A stretch of DNA of 64,000 bases from Kaistella sp. SH40-3. Its GTDB lineage: Bacteria > Bacteroidota > Bacteroidia > Flavobacteriales > Weeksellaceae. The notes under the pieces are model-generated. The model did not search any database and was not told the origin of the DNA. It saw only the letters and a program-made list of their open reading frames with translations. The position numbers and the translations under genes were made by a program. How positions within the stretch are numbered: the stretch's first letter is position 1; every line of letters begins with the position of its first letter. The DNA lies in the NCBI RefSeq assembly GCF_030686865.1, contig NZ_JAQYUS010000004.1:248001-312000 (forward strand), written 5' to 3'. Shown here piece after piece: positions 17,747 to 25,836 of this stretch.

Positions 17747-19723
17747 TTACAATTTCTGTTCCCTAAAAAAACTGTGCCCTTTTGTCAGTTGCCGGTTTAA
17801 TTTCAAATTAATTTCATTCAAGAGGTTCTTTAAAATCATAATCCTTTTCACTGATTCATAATATTCTTCAGGATTTTCATCTCTTACTGAATCTAACTTT
17901 TTGACGATATCATAAATTAACTTTTCAATAAAATGACTTTTATGAATCAGAATATCATCTTCAATTTCGGCTTCTAATTTATCACCGGGTTTCGGAGGGA
18001 AAATATTACTTTTTTCCCAGTCGCTTAAGTCATCATCTTCAAGAATTGCGTTAGAAACTTTAGAAACAATCGTTTCATCCATTAAAGTTAAGAAAAAATT
18101 ACTTTGAATAATTTCATTATTGGCCAATCCGTTTTTTAATTCTTCAATTATTTTCTTATTAATAGGCGATTGAGCCTCATAATTATCTTCATTAAAGTGA
18201 CTGATGATTTCTTCAATCACGGTAATTTTAAACGGCTGATTATCGGCATCTGACTTTTCTAAAACCCGATCACCAAAGTTAAGCATATGTTTCACCAGTT
18301 TTTCCTCTAACTCCAGCAATGGATTTACAGATATTGAAGTTGGCGGCACAATTTCCATTTTCGGCCTTTCTTGTGGCTCTGGTCTTTGTTGCGGAGAAAA
18401 CTGTTTGTTTTGAATTTGTTTCTGAACATTCAGTTCATTGAAAAGTGATTGCTCAGAAAGTCCAAATTTTGTGGCGACTTCTTTCAGATAAACCTCCTGT
18501 TTCAAAGCATTTTTAACAAATGCCACGGACTTTACGATATCCCGAATCGATTCTGCTTTTTTAATCGGGTCATCGCCGGCTTCTTTCAATAAAATCTCGG
18601 CTTTGAAATCGATAAAATCTTTCGCCTGAGTTTTAATAAAATCTTCCACATAGTGTTGTGGATGTTTTCTGGAGAAAGAATCCGGATCATCGCCGTCAGG
18701 AAAAAGGAGAATCCGAATATTCATTTCCTCGGCGAGCAATAAATCGATGCTTCTAAAACTCGCTTTAATTCCGGCTGGGTCGCCATCAAAAAGAATGGTT
18801 ACGTTTTCTGTCAAACGCTTAATCAGTTTAATTTGATCAACCGTTAAAGCCGTTCCTGAACTGGCGACAACGTTTTCAATTCCACTTTGATGAAGCGCGA
18901 TGACATCCATATAACCTTCTACCAAAAGGCACAGATTATTTTTAGAAATCGCTTGCTTTCCTTGACTTAATCCATAAAGAACGCTCGATTTATGATAAAT
19001 TTCCGTTTCAGGAGAGTTCAGATATTTCGCAGTTTTTATATTGTTCTTAAGAATCCTTGCTCCAAAACCTAAAACCCTTCCCGAAAAACTATGAATCGGA
19101 AATAAAACTCTTTCCCGAAAACGGTCGATTCCATTCGGCGCATTTTCTGGAAAAATAGAAAGTCCTGATTTTTCTAAAATCTCTTTGGAATATCCTTTAT
19201 TCAAAGCAAATTCTGTAAAAGCATTTCGCTGTTCCGGCGAATATCCCAACTGGAATTTTTTAATTATATCGTCCCGAAGTTCACGCTCTTTAAAATAAGA
19301 ATAAGCGATCGTCTTTCCTTCTTCCGTTTCAAACAGTTGATCCTGGAAAAAATCGTTAGCAATCTCATGAATTTTATAGAGTAATTCTTTATCGGTTTGT
19401 GCCTGCTTCTGCGCTTCTGTTAGTTCTCGTAAATCTTCTTCAATTTCAATTCCATACTTTTTGGCCGCATGTTTAAGTGCTTCAGGATAAGTGAAATTTT
19501 CAATTTCCATTAGAAAAGAAATAGCAGTTCCTCCTTTTCCGGAGGAAAAATCTTTCCAGATCTGCTTGCTTGGCGAGACAACAAAACTCGGCGATTTTTC
19601 GTCGTGGAAGGGACTGAGACCTTTATAATTGGAGCCTGCCCTTTTGAGTTGTACGTATTCACCGATGATTTCCTCTACCCGAACGGCAGAAAATATCTTG
19701 TCAATTGTTTGCTTAGAAATCAT
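17747..19723 (-). CDS. dnaG: DNA primase, zinc-ligand-poor type
   Basis: Makes RNA primers at the replication fork, 658 residues. The N-terminal CHC2-like domain is recognisable (YKGLSPFHDEKSPSF, then QIWKDFSSGKGG), but of the four zinc ligands only His40 is kept. The expected Cys positions hold Ser37, Asp58 and Ser61. The central domain has the RERVLFPI and GFGARIL motifs and a Toprim core with VEGYMD and LFDGDPAG. The C-terminal part is longer than in E. coli and low in identity. I remember similar cysteine loss in other flavobacterial primases, so this is probably a lineage trait and not decay. It heads a likely dnaG-clpP operon. Confidence 0.96.
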   Translation of the reverse strand: MISKQTIDKIFSAVRVEEIIGEYVQLKRAGSNYKGLSPFHDEKSPSFVVSPSKQIWKDFSSGKGGTAISFLMEIENFTYPEALKHAAKKYGIEIEEDLRELTEAQKQAQTDKELLYKIHEIANDFFQDQLFETEEGKTIAYSYFKERELRDDIIKKFQLGYSPEQRNAFTEFALNKGYSKEILEKSGLSIFPENAPNGIDRFRERVLFPIHSFSGRVLGFGARILKNNIKTAKYLNSPETEIYHKSSVLYGLSQGKQAISKNNLCLLVEGYMDVIALHQSGIENVVASSGTALTVDQIKLIKRLTENVTILFDGDPAGIKASFRSIDLLLAEEMNIRILLFPDGDDPDSFSRKHPQHYVEDFIKTQAKDFIDFKAEILLKEAGDDPIKKAESIRDIVKSVAFVKNALKQEVYLKEVATKFGLSEQSLFNELNVQKQIQNKQFSPQQRPEPQERPKMEIVPPTSISVNPLLELEEKLVKHMLNFGDRVLEKSDADNQPFKITVIEEIISHFNEDNYEAQSPINKKIIEELKNGLANNEIIQSNFFLTLMDETIVSKVSNAILEDDDLSDWEKSNIFPPKPGDKLEAEIEDDILIHKSHFIEKLIYDIVKKLDSVRDENPEEYYESVKRIMILKNLLNEINLKLNRQLTKGHSFFREQKL

Positions 19724-19766
19724 TTGGTAAAAATAAGGAATAAGTTTTTCTTTTTCCTATTATTTT

Positions 19767-19920
19767 GGGCGTATCCTAAAAGGAAGAACCAAGTAAAAAG
19801 TAAAAAGAATCTAGAAATGTAATGGAAGATTTCAGAGTACGAATTAAAATATCTGAATCTCAATTCCAAAATTATCTCTGCAAAAAAACTTTTCGACGCT
19901 CGCTTCGCTCGCGCCTCCAA
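19767..19920. repeat. Relic of the dispersed boxed-hairpin repeat (copy E)
   Basis: In the dnaG/asparaginase gap lie TTGGGCGTATCC (from 19765) and, 120 bases on, a 21-base block CGCTCGCTTCGCTCGCGCCT(C) at 19897-19917 that is identical to 49810-49830. The block is a self-complementary hairpin. The outer boxes seen in the other copies are mostly lost here, so this is at best a degraded member. Confidence 0.45.
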
Positions 19921-19930
19921 AAAAATTCAA

Positions 19931-19938
19931 TAAATTTG
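19931..19938 (+). promoter_or_regulatory. -7 promoter box of the asparaginase gene
   Basis: TAAATTTG matches TAnnTTTG, 19 bases before the ATG at 19958. Confidence 0.5.
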
Positions 19939-19957
19939 ACGAACATTTCCATTGATT

Positions 19958-20959
19958 ATGAAAAAACTCCTACTCGCTTCCATCGTCACTTTTTCACTGA
20001 TGATAACGGCACAAAAAAAATACGTTCTTGTGATTCACGGTGGTGCCGGAACCATTCTTAAATCAAGCATGACGGCTGAAAAAGAAAGCGCTTATCAAAC
20101 AAAATTGACAGAAGCCCTTAAAGCCGGTTACGCAGAAATTCAGAAAGGCAATACTTCAATTGATGCGGTTGCTGCGTCCATTATGATCATGGAAGATTCG
20201 CCCTTATTCAATGCGGGAAAAGGAGCCGTTTTCACCGCTGATGGAAAAAATGAACTCGATGCTTCTATTATGTATGGCAAGGACAAATCAGCTGGCGCGA
20301 TTGCGGGAGTTCACACCATCAAGAATCCTATTAAAACTGCGATTGCAGTGATGCAAAAATCAGAACATGTAATGTTATCGGGAGTTGGCGCAGAACAGTT
20401 TGCCAAAGAGCAAAATTTAGAAATTGTAGAACCTTCTTATTTCTGGACCAAAGAACGCTGGGATGGTTTGCAAAAATTGAAACAAAAAGCATTAAATACA
20501 ACTAAAAAAGTCTCGCAAAATACTTTGCCAGAATCGTACGAAATAGATCAGAAATTCGGAACTGTTGGTGCAGTGGCATTAGACAAAAGCGGAAATATTA
20601 CCGCCGGAACTTCCACAGGTGGAATGACGAACAAAAAATATGGCAGAATTGGAGACGCTCCAATTATTGGTGCTGGAACTTATGCCAATTCTCAAGTCGG
20701 AATTTCTGCCACAGGTTGGGGCGAATATTTCATTCGAGCCACGGCTGCAAGAACGATTGCTGCAAAAATGGAATATCAAAATAAAGATATGAAAACTGCA
20801 ACTCAGGAAACCATTGATGAAATTGAAAAAATGGGTGGCGATGGCGGTTTGATCGCTTTGGATAAAGACGGAAATATCGCAATGCCTTTTAACACTGCAG
20901 GAATGTACCGTGGTGCAATTACCGATCAAGGCGAAATATTTATTGAAATTTATAAATAA
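19958..20959 (+). CDS. Isoaspartyl peptidase / L-asparaginase (Ntn hydrolase), exported
   Basis: Hydrolyses isoaspartyl dipeptides and asparagine. A signal peptide (MKKLLLASIVTFSLMITAQ) precedes the family start LVIHGGAGT. The autocleavage site is in KFGTVGAVALD, where the Thr becomes the N-terminal nucleophile of the beta subunit, followed by AGTSTGGMTNK and the substrate loop GRIGDAPIIGAGTYA. At 333 residues it is full length. A TTG two codons earlier is in frame, but the ATG gives the signal peptide directly. It ends two bases before tsaE, so the two share a transcript. Confidence 0.93.
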   Translation: MKKLLLASIVTFSLMITAQKKYVLVIHGGAGTILKSSMTAEKESAYQTKLTEALKAGYAEIQKGNTSIDAVAASIMIMEDSPLFNAGKGAVFTADGKNELDASIMYGKDKSAGAIAGVHTIKNPIKTAIAVMQKSEHVMLSGVGAEQFAKEQNLEIVEPSYFWTKERWDGLQKLKQKALNTTKKVSQNTLPESYEIDQKFGTVGAVALDKSGNITAGTSTGGMTNKKYGRIGDAPIIGAGTYANSQVGISATGWGEYFIRATAARTIAAKMEYQNKDMKTATQETIDEIEKMGGDGGLIALDKDGNIAMPFNTAGMYRGAITDQGEIFIEIYK

Positions 20960-20961
20960 AC

Positions 20962-21369
20962 ATGGAATTCAAAATTAATAAACTGGAAGACTGGCAAACG
21001 GTCATTGACAAAATTCTGCCTCAACTTCAACACAATATTTTGCTATTAAAAGGAAACCTTGGTGCTGGAAAAACAACGTTCAGCCAGTTTCTGTTGAAGA
21101 ATTTAGGCAGCCAAGATGAAGTTTCCTCTCCTACTTATGCGATTGTAAATGAATATGATACACCAAAAGGAAATGTATTTCATTTCGATTTGTATCGCAT
21201 GAAGTCTGCGGATGAAGTGGAAGATATTGGAATTCACGAATACTTAGATAATGCTTTTTTATGCATCATCGAATGGCCAGAAGTCTACGAAGTCGAACTA
21301 GCCCATTTTCCACATCATGAAATGACGATTGAAAATGAGGGTGACTACCGCGTCATTAACTTCCATTAA
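20962..21369 (+). CDS. tsaE: tRNA t6A37 biosynthesis ATPase TsaE
   Basis: Small P-loop ATPase that works with TsaB and TsaD to make N6-threonylcarbamoyladenosine at position 37 of ANN-decoding tRNAs. Residues 31-39 are the Walker A GNLGAGKTT. The family motifs SSPTYAIVNEY, HFDLYRM and IIEWPE follow, all typical. At 135 residues the length is normal. Its start is two bases after the asparaginase stop, so expression depends on that promoter. Neither tsaB nor tsaD is in the window. Confidence 0.95.
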   Translation: MEFKINKLEDWQTVIDKILPQLQHNILLLKGNLGAGKTTFSQFLLKNLGSQDEVSSPTYAIVNEYDTPKGNVFHFDLYRMKSADEVEDIGIHEYLDNAFLCIIEWPEVYEVELAHFPHHEMTIENEGDYRVINFH

Positions 21370-21398
21370 ATTGTACTGAATTAATAATCAAATCATCG

Positions 21399-21406
21399 TA
21401 TCTTTG
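21399..21406 (+). promoter_or_regulatory. -7 promoter box of the alanine dehydrogenase gene
   Basis: TATCTTTG lies 45 bases before the ATG at 21452. Confidence 0.55.
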
Positions 21407-21451
21407 CGTGCTGATTCAGTTGAATGAGTCGCCTTTATCAAACCTTATAAA

Positions 21452-22645
21452 ATGAGTCATACCCACGTTTTTACACCATTTTCCGAACAAGACTTACTTC
21501 CACAGGAAGAAAAACTAGAAATCGTAAAAAAAGGAAAACAGTTTAGCATTGGCGTTCCAAAAGAAACCTGTTTGAATGAACGCAGGACTTGTATTACACC
21601 AGATGCAGTGCAGGTTTTAGTGGCGAATGGTCATCATATCATCGTAGAATCCGGTGCTGGAGAAGGCTCTTTTTTTACCGATTTACAGTATTCTGAATCC
21701 GGAGCAATAATTACTCAAAATCCACTAGAAGCTTTTCAACAGGATCTGGTTTTAAAAATTAATCCGCCGACTACGGAAGAAATTGAATTGTTAAAAATGA
21801 ACACCTATCTGGTTTCAGCTTTACAAATCAATTTGCGCGATAAAGAATATTTTAAAAAACTCGCAGAGAAAAAAATAAATGCCATCGCTTTTGAATTCAT
21901 TGCTGATGAATACAAACAATTATCATTAGTTCGATTAATCGGCGAAATTGCAGGAAATATTTCTATTCTGTATGCCGCTGAATTATTAGCGCTTTCTAAT
22001 GGGTTAATGTTAGGTGGAATCACTGGTGTTAGACCTACAGAAGTGGTGATTATTGGTGCCGGAATTGTAGGTGAATTTGCGACTAAAGCGGCTTTAGGCT
22101 TAGGAGCGACGGTAAAAGTATTCGACAATTCTTTATCAAAACTTCGTCGTTTACACATGATGGTTGATGGACGCGTTCCTACTTCAATCATTGATCCGAA
22201 AGAATTGGCGAAAAGTCTGAAAAGAGCCGATGTCGTTATCGGTGCGCTTGCAAAATTAAGTACTACTCCCATCATCACTGAAGAAATGGTGATCGGTATG
22301 AAAAAAGGCAGTGTAATTATCGACGTTACGATTGACAATAGAAAAATGATTGAAACGTCGGAATTGACCGATATGGAAAATCCGTATATCATTAAGCACG
22401 GCGTGATTCATTGTGGTTTACCCAACTTAACCTCGAAAATGCCGCGTACGACAACAAAAGCGATTTCGAATTTCTTCCTTTCTTATCTGTTAAATTACGA
22501 TGAAGAAGGAGGTTTTGAAAACATGCTCGTTCACAAAAATGAAATGAAGCAATCGCTTTATATGTACAAGGGTCGTCACACAAAAAAAATAATTTGTGAC
22601 CGTTTCGATCTTACTTACCACGATATCAACCTTTTAATTTTTTAA
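21452..22645 (+). CDS. ald: Alanine dehydrogenase (AlaDH/PNT family)
   Basis: NAD-dependent conversion of alanine to pyruvate and ammonia is the expected reaction. The AlaDH/PNT N-domain begins about residue 30 with IGVPKETCLNERRTCITPD, which contains the substrate-binding Arg of the family. The Rossmann fold follows with VIIGAGIVGEFA and VKVFD. A 30-residue N-terminal extension is typical of Bacteroidota members. The related transhydrogenase alpha subunit is an alternative, but no partner subunit is nearby. The stop at 22645 is directly followed by the ATG of the next gene. Confidence 0.88.
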   Translation: MSHTHVFTPFSEQDLLPQEEKLEIVKKGKQFSIGVPKETCLNERRTCITPDAVQVLVANGHHIIVESGAGEGSFFTDLQYSESGAIITQNPLEAFQQDLVLKINPPTTEEIELLKMNTYLVSALQINLRDKEYFKKLAEKKINAIAFEFIADEYKQLSLVRLIGEIAGNISILYAAELLALSNGLMLGGITGVRPTEVVIIGAGIVGEFATKAALGLGATVKVFDNSLSKLRRLHMMVDGRVPTSIIDPKELAKSLKRADVVIGALAKLSTTPIITEEMVIGMKKGSVIIDVTIDNRKMIETSELTDMENPYIIKHGVIHCGLPNLTSKMPRTTTKAISNFFLSYLLNYDEEGGFENMLVHKNEMKQSLYMYKGRHTKKIICDRFDLTYHDINLLIF

Positions 22646-23017
22646 ATGAGAAAAATAAAATTCTTCTTACTGGGCTTAATTCCCGGACTTATTCTCGTGT
22701 TTTTTATCCTCAACAAAAAAGGAGCGAGTTGCAGTGGTTATCTTCCTAATTCACGAGTAATTGCAGAAACTTTATCAAAAGATTTTACCTATTCCGATCA
22801 ATTTAAAAAGGAAATGGAACTTTGGAAAATCGACGAAAAATTTTTAAAAGACAGTATTATTACCAAAGGATCTATTGATTTCGAAAATAGCGATGCTCAG
22901 AAAAAACCTTGTCCGAGTTATGTATTGATTTATCCGAAGAAAAATCCTCGATACGAAATTGGATATGAAAAATGTGCGGAAACATCGAATTTCCAAAGTC
23001 TTAAAAAATTACGCTAA
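22646..23017 (+). CDS. Membrane-anchored hypothetical protein
   Basis: A 123-residue protein with one N-terminal helix (KFFLLGLIPGLILVFFIL) after two basic residues and a soluble domain with Cys at GASCSGY, KKPCPSY and YEKCAET. The helix lacks a lipobox, so a membrane anchor with a periplasmic domain is likely. The soluble part may belong to a DUF4258-like family, but I am not sure. It starts on the base after the alanine dehydrogenase stop and is surely co-translated with it. No function is offered. Confidence 0.7.
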   Translation: MRKIKFFLLGLIPGLILVFFILNKKGASCSGYLPNSRVIAETLSKDFTYSDQFKKEMELWKIDEKFLKDSIITKGSIDFENSDAQKKPCPSYVLIYPKKNPRYEIGYEKCAETSNFQSLKKLR

Positions 23018-23129
23018 TTCCTTTCTTTAGAATTCAATCGTTATGAAATCGCTATTAACGAACGTGGTAAACAATCACAAATTAAGTTTAGCGAGACCAC
23101 ATAACGTTTAAAAAAACAAACATCTTCAT

Positions 23130-23972
23130 ATGAAGTTAACCATCATCGGTACTGGTTTAATTGGTGGGTCAATTGCCTTAAAATTACGTGAAAAACATTT
23201 TATAGATTACGTTTATGGCGTTGATCGAAATGAGCAGCATCTAACTGATGCAAAAGAATTAGGGATCATTGATGAAGGTTCTTCACTAGAATATGCCGTA
23301 CAAAATTCTGATTTAATTATCCTGGCAATTCCAGTTGATTCGGCCAGAAAATTATTGCCAACTGTTTTAGATTTGGTTAATGAAAAGCAAACCGTAATGG
23401 ATGTTGGCTCTACGAAAGCCGGAATTGTTCACGTCGCAAATACGCATCAAAACAGAAACCGTTTCGTGGCTTTTCACCCGATGTGGGGAACAGAGAATTC
23501 TGGGCCAAAATCGGCGATCTCAGATAGTTTTACAGGAAGAGCGGGCGTTATTTGTGACAAAGATGATTCTGCGTCAGATGCTCTGAAAATGGTTGAGCAA
23601 GTTGCGGAACATTTAGAAATGAATCTGTTGTATATGGATGCAGAAGGTCACGATGTTCACACTGCTTATATCTCTCATATTTCCCATATCACTTCTTATG
23701 CGCTTGCAAATACCGTTCTAGAAAAGGAACGGGAAGAAGATACTATTTTCCAATTGGCGAGTTCTGGTTTTTCGAGTACGGTTCGTTTGGCGAAATCTCA
23801 TCCTGAAATGTGGGTTCCGATTTTCCGTCAGAATAAAGAAAATGTGCTGGATGTTTTGAATGAACATATCACCCAACTTCGTAAATTTAAATCTGCGTTG
23901 GAAAAAGATAATTACGACTATTTGGAAGAGTTGATCCGGAATGCCAATAAGATTAGGGGTATTCTTAGGTAG
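23130..23972 (+). CDS. tyrA: Prephenate dehydrogenase
   Basis: Oxidises prephenate to 4-hydroxyphenylpyruvate in tyrosine synthesis with NAD(P). The Rossmann motif GTGLIGGS opens the protein, with the acidic end of beta2 at VYGVDRN. The catalytic His region is in FHPMWGTENSG, followed by the helical dimerisation domain (HTAYISHISHITSYALA). At 280 residues it is a single-function enzyme with no chorismate mutase or ACT domain. It stands alone behind a 112-base gap. Confidence 0.92.
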   Translation: MKLTIIGTGLIGGSIALKLREKHFIDYVYGVDRNEQHLTDAKELGIIDEGSSLEYAVQNSDLIILAIPVDSARKLLPTVLDLVNEKQTVMDVGSTKAGIVHVANTHQNRNRFVAFHPMWGTENSGPKSAISDSFTGRAGVICDKDDSASDALKMVEQVAEHLEMNLLYMDAEGHDVHTAYISHISHITSYALANTVLEKEREEDTIFQLASSGFSSTVRLAKSHPEMWVPIFRQNKENVLDVLNEHITQLRKFKSALEKDNYDYLEELIRNANKIRGILR

Positions 23973-24038
23973 AAGTTAAAAGTTGAAAACCACACGAAAG
24001 TATTCGTGCGGGAGCGAGGGTGGATCGGCGGATCGTCA

Positions 24039-24053
24039 CGGATTACAAATCCG
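24039..24053. repeat. Short palindrome before the 21-bp array
   Basis: CGGATT ACA AATCCG is a 6-bp inverted repeat in a GC-richer patch (about 24000-24064) that contrasts with its AT-rich surroundings. It looks like part of a dispersed element leading into the array. Confidence 0.5.
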
Positions 24054-24064
24054 GGACATCGGAT

Positions 24065-24295
24065 GCCACAACCATTCTTGAGGTTGATGTAATCTTCTTT
24101 TCGGCTACTATAATCCTCCTGGATGATGGTATAATCTACTTTGTGAAGGCTATACTCCTTTCTGCGGACGCTATAATCATCCTTGAGTGTTGTAGAATTT
24201 TCTTTGCGGGTGTTATAACCTTCTTTGTGGATGTGTTATTTCTTCTTGCGTTTGGAATATATCTTTTTGAGGTCGAAATTATTACTTTGGTAGAA
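24065..24295. repeat. Degenerate 21-bp tandem repeat, 11 units
   Basis: Eleven consecutive 21-base units fit the plus-strand pattern GnTATAATCnTCnTTGnGGn(T). Units start at 24065, 24086, 24107 and so on to 24275, with no indel. Because 21 is a multiple of three, both strands stay open for long stretches. The minus strand reads as hydrophilic heptads of the type DYSxRKE and the plus strand as hydrophobic heptads. A stop breaks the minus frame at about 24239 and no start codon lies before it, so the array is more likely a relic of a repetitive gene than a live one. Confidence 0.8.
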
Positions 24296-24598
24296 GTTTT
24301 ATTTTTTTAAAACTCTAGAAGATTTTGTAATATAAATATAATTATAAATTTTTTCTTCATTTTAGAACCTTACTTTTTAACGGAATTTTGAATGCACTTT
24401 CTGCTATTATTTTGGAGGGTTGTTCTGGGACGAAATCCGATGCGTAAATTATCAATTCAGTACAAATATTGATTAAAATTCGGAATGTTCAATTTTAGTA
24501 TTAAATCTGCCACTACGCAAAACTCCTTATAGAGACAATGTTTTTTGCTTACGCAAGTTATGCCCAATGCTTTTTTCAATTTCACTATTTTCATTCAA

Positions 24599-24931
24599 TC
24601 AATGAACATTTGATTTTGAAAAAAAATTGATAATTACCACTCCTAGTATGATAAAAGCAATTCCTAATATTGCTGGAAAATCTAAACTTTGTTTGTAAAC
24701 AAAATAACCTACTAAGGAGATTAATACAATGCCAACTGCAGACCAAATAGCATAAGCAACGCCTATCGGAATTCCTTTTAATGCAAGTGTTAATAAATAA
24801 AAAGAAGTCATCATTGCCATAATAAAAATCAGTGTAGGCAATGGTTTACTGAAGTGTTCGGTTTTCTTTAAGAATGATGTTCCTATTGTTTCGAAAATAA
24901 TTGCACCTGCAAGAAATAGATAGTTTTTCAT
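24599..24931 (-). CDS. SMR-family small multidrug/guanidinium efflux protein
   Basis: A 110-residue inner-membrane protein with four helices. Glu14 in GAIIFETIGTSFLKK is the essential proton and substrate residue of the EmrE family, and the family Ala-Tyr-Ala-x-W-S element is present (GVAYAIWSAVG). It exports cationic drugs or guanidinium derivatives in antiport with protons, and the exact substrate is not readable. It lies downstream of the HxlR gene on the same strand (60-base gap), so HxlR may control it. Confidence 0.9.
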   Translation of the reverse strand: MKNYLFLAGAIIFETIGTSFLKKTEHFSKPLPTLIFIMAMMTSFYLLTLALKGIPIGVAYAIWSAVGIVLISLVGYFVYKQSLDFPAILGIAFIILGVVIINFFSKSNVH

Positions 24932-24991
24932 TGTAATAGTTTGTATTGAAATTTGCGTTAGATTTTTAACTGCTACTTTTTTCTGCTGTTA

Positions 24992-25399
24992 TTATTTTTT
25001 TAATTGTTTTATGAATGATTTTATAAATCCGTCTTTGTCCTTTTTTACCTCTTTTAGCATTGTTGCTATATCTGCAGGAATGTTAAGATGTTTTTCTGCC
25101 CACAAATGAATTTCCAAAATAATTGGTAATAAATCTATTCCTTTTTGAGTAAGTTTATATAGCACTTTTGCTTTACTTTCTGGGTGTTCTAATTTTTCAA
25201 TAAGTTTGCTGTCTTCCAAACTTTGAAGTCTCGATGCTAAAATATTAGTCGCTATTCCCTCTCCTGATTTTAAAAATTCTCCATAAGTTGATTTTTGAGA
25301 AAACATCATATCTCTAATAATCAATAAAGACCACTTATCACCAAAAATATCAAGCGAATTACTAACCGGACATTCAGACCTTTTCTTTGTTTTTTCCAT
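24992..25399 (-). CDS. HxlR-family winged-helix regulator
   Basis: A 135-residue DNA-binding protein. The family signature is clear: Cys-Pro near the start (RSECPVSNSLDIFGDKWSLLIIRDMMF), the recognition helix region NILASRLQSLED, and the wing YKLTQKGIDLLPI. The N-terminal Cys is redox- or electrophile-sensing in some relatives. It is divergent from a decayed quinone oxidoreductase and from the SDR gene, and it is followed by the SMR pump gene. A near-palindrome at 25448-25462 in the divergent gap is a likely operator. Confidence 0.9.
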   Translation of the reverse strand: MEKTKKRSECPVSNSLDIFGDKWSLLIIRDMMFSQKSTYGEFLKSGEGIATNILASRLQSLEDSKLIEKLEHPESKAKVLYKLTQKGIDLLPIILEIHLWAEKHLNIPADIATMLKEVKKDKDGFIKSFIKQLKK

Positions 25400-25415
25400 T
25401 ATTTGAAATTATTAC

Positions 25416-25445
25416 TTGCATTTTAAAAGTGTTGTTATATATTTG
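25416..25445 (+). promoter_or_regulatory. Promoter facing the decayed oxidoreductase
   Basis: TTG at 25416-25418 and TATATTTG at 25438-25445 are 19 bases apart, the usual spacing of the Bacteroidota primary sigma factor. It points toward the pseudogene and the SDR gene. Confidence 0.55.
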
Positions 25446-25447
25446 CA

Positions 25448-25462
25448 CTTGCAATATGCAAG
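25448..25462. promoter_or_regulatory. Near-palindrome, probable HxlR operator
   Basis: CTTGCAATATGCAAG is palindromic except at the centre and overlaps the start region of the plus-strand promoter. Another CTTGCA half-site lies at the -33 box. Regulation by the adjacent HxlR protein is inferred from position. Confidence 0.45.
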
Positions 25463-25512
25463 CAATTTAGTGATAAAATTTCAATCATCAATGAAAAGAC
25501 CACCCAGAAAAA

Positions 25513-25807
25513 GGTTATTTAGGAAAAGTAAAAAAGTTGACAAATGGTAAATTCTTTCACATTGTGCTAGAAATGGCATGTGGTGAGGTCACTTAACAAG
25601 CATTAAAAACATTAGCCTCTTTTGGTCGAATGATTTATTTGAGTCCGTAAAATTGTAAACTTCCTTTTGATTGATGCTTAGGATTTAAAAGTTCCTAACC
25701 CTTTAAATAAAAGGGCTGTTTTACCTCTATCCGAAACAGCCAAAGTCCATCGTTTTACAGAAAGTATAAAATCATTTGGGAAAGTAGTTTTAAATCCTTG
25801 GACATAA
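25513..25807 (+). pseudogene. Decayed NADPH:quinone oxidoreductase (C-terminal remnants)
   Basis: Two stretches match the end of the zinc-type alcohol dehydrogenase/quinone oxidoreductase family. The first reads VKKLTNGKFFHIVLEMACG, then EVT, a TAA stop, and QALKTLASFGRMIYLSP. The second, in another frame, reads RAVLPLSETAKVHRFTES, then IKSFGKVVLNPWT and a stop at 25807. The catalytic and N-terminal parts are missing. These are the usual nucleotide-binding and C-terminal motifs of such enzymes, so this is a broken and partly deleted gene, once probably paired with the HxlR regulator. Confidence 0.7.
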
Positions 25808-25836
25808 TTAATTGATCAATTTAAAAAAACAAAAAA

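Noticed and set aside
21805..22392. 195-codon frame antisense to the alanine dehydrogenase gene
   Set aside because: It lies fully inside a clearly coding gene, has a low-complexity Ser/Ile/Pro-rich translation and no family features.
23018..23129. Possible small gene (ATG at 23043) between the membrane protein gene and tyrA
   Set aside because: It is only about 20 codons long and shows no coding signature.
24020..24310. 96-codon plus-strand frame over the 21-bp repeat
   Set aside because: It is open only because the unit length is divisible by three. The translation is a run of hydrophobic heptads with no family, and the start lies in a palindrome patch.
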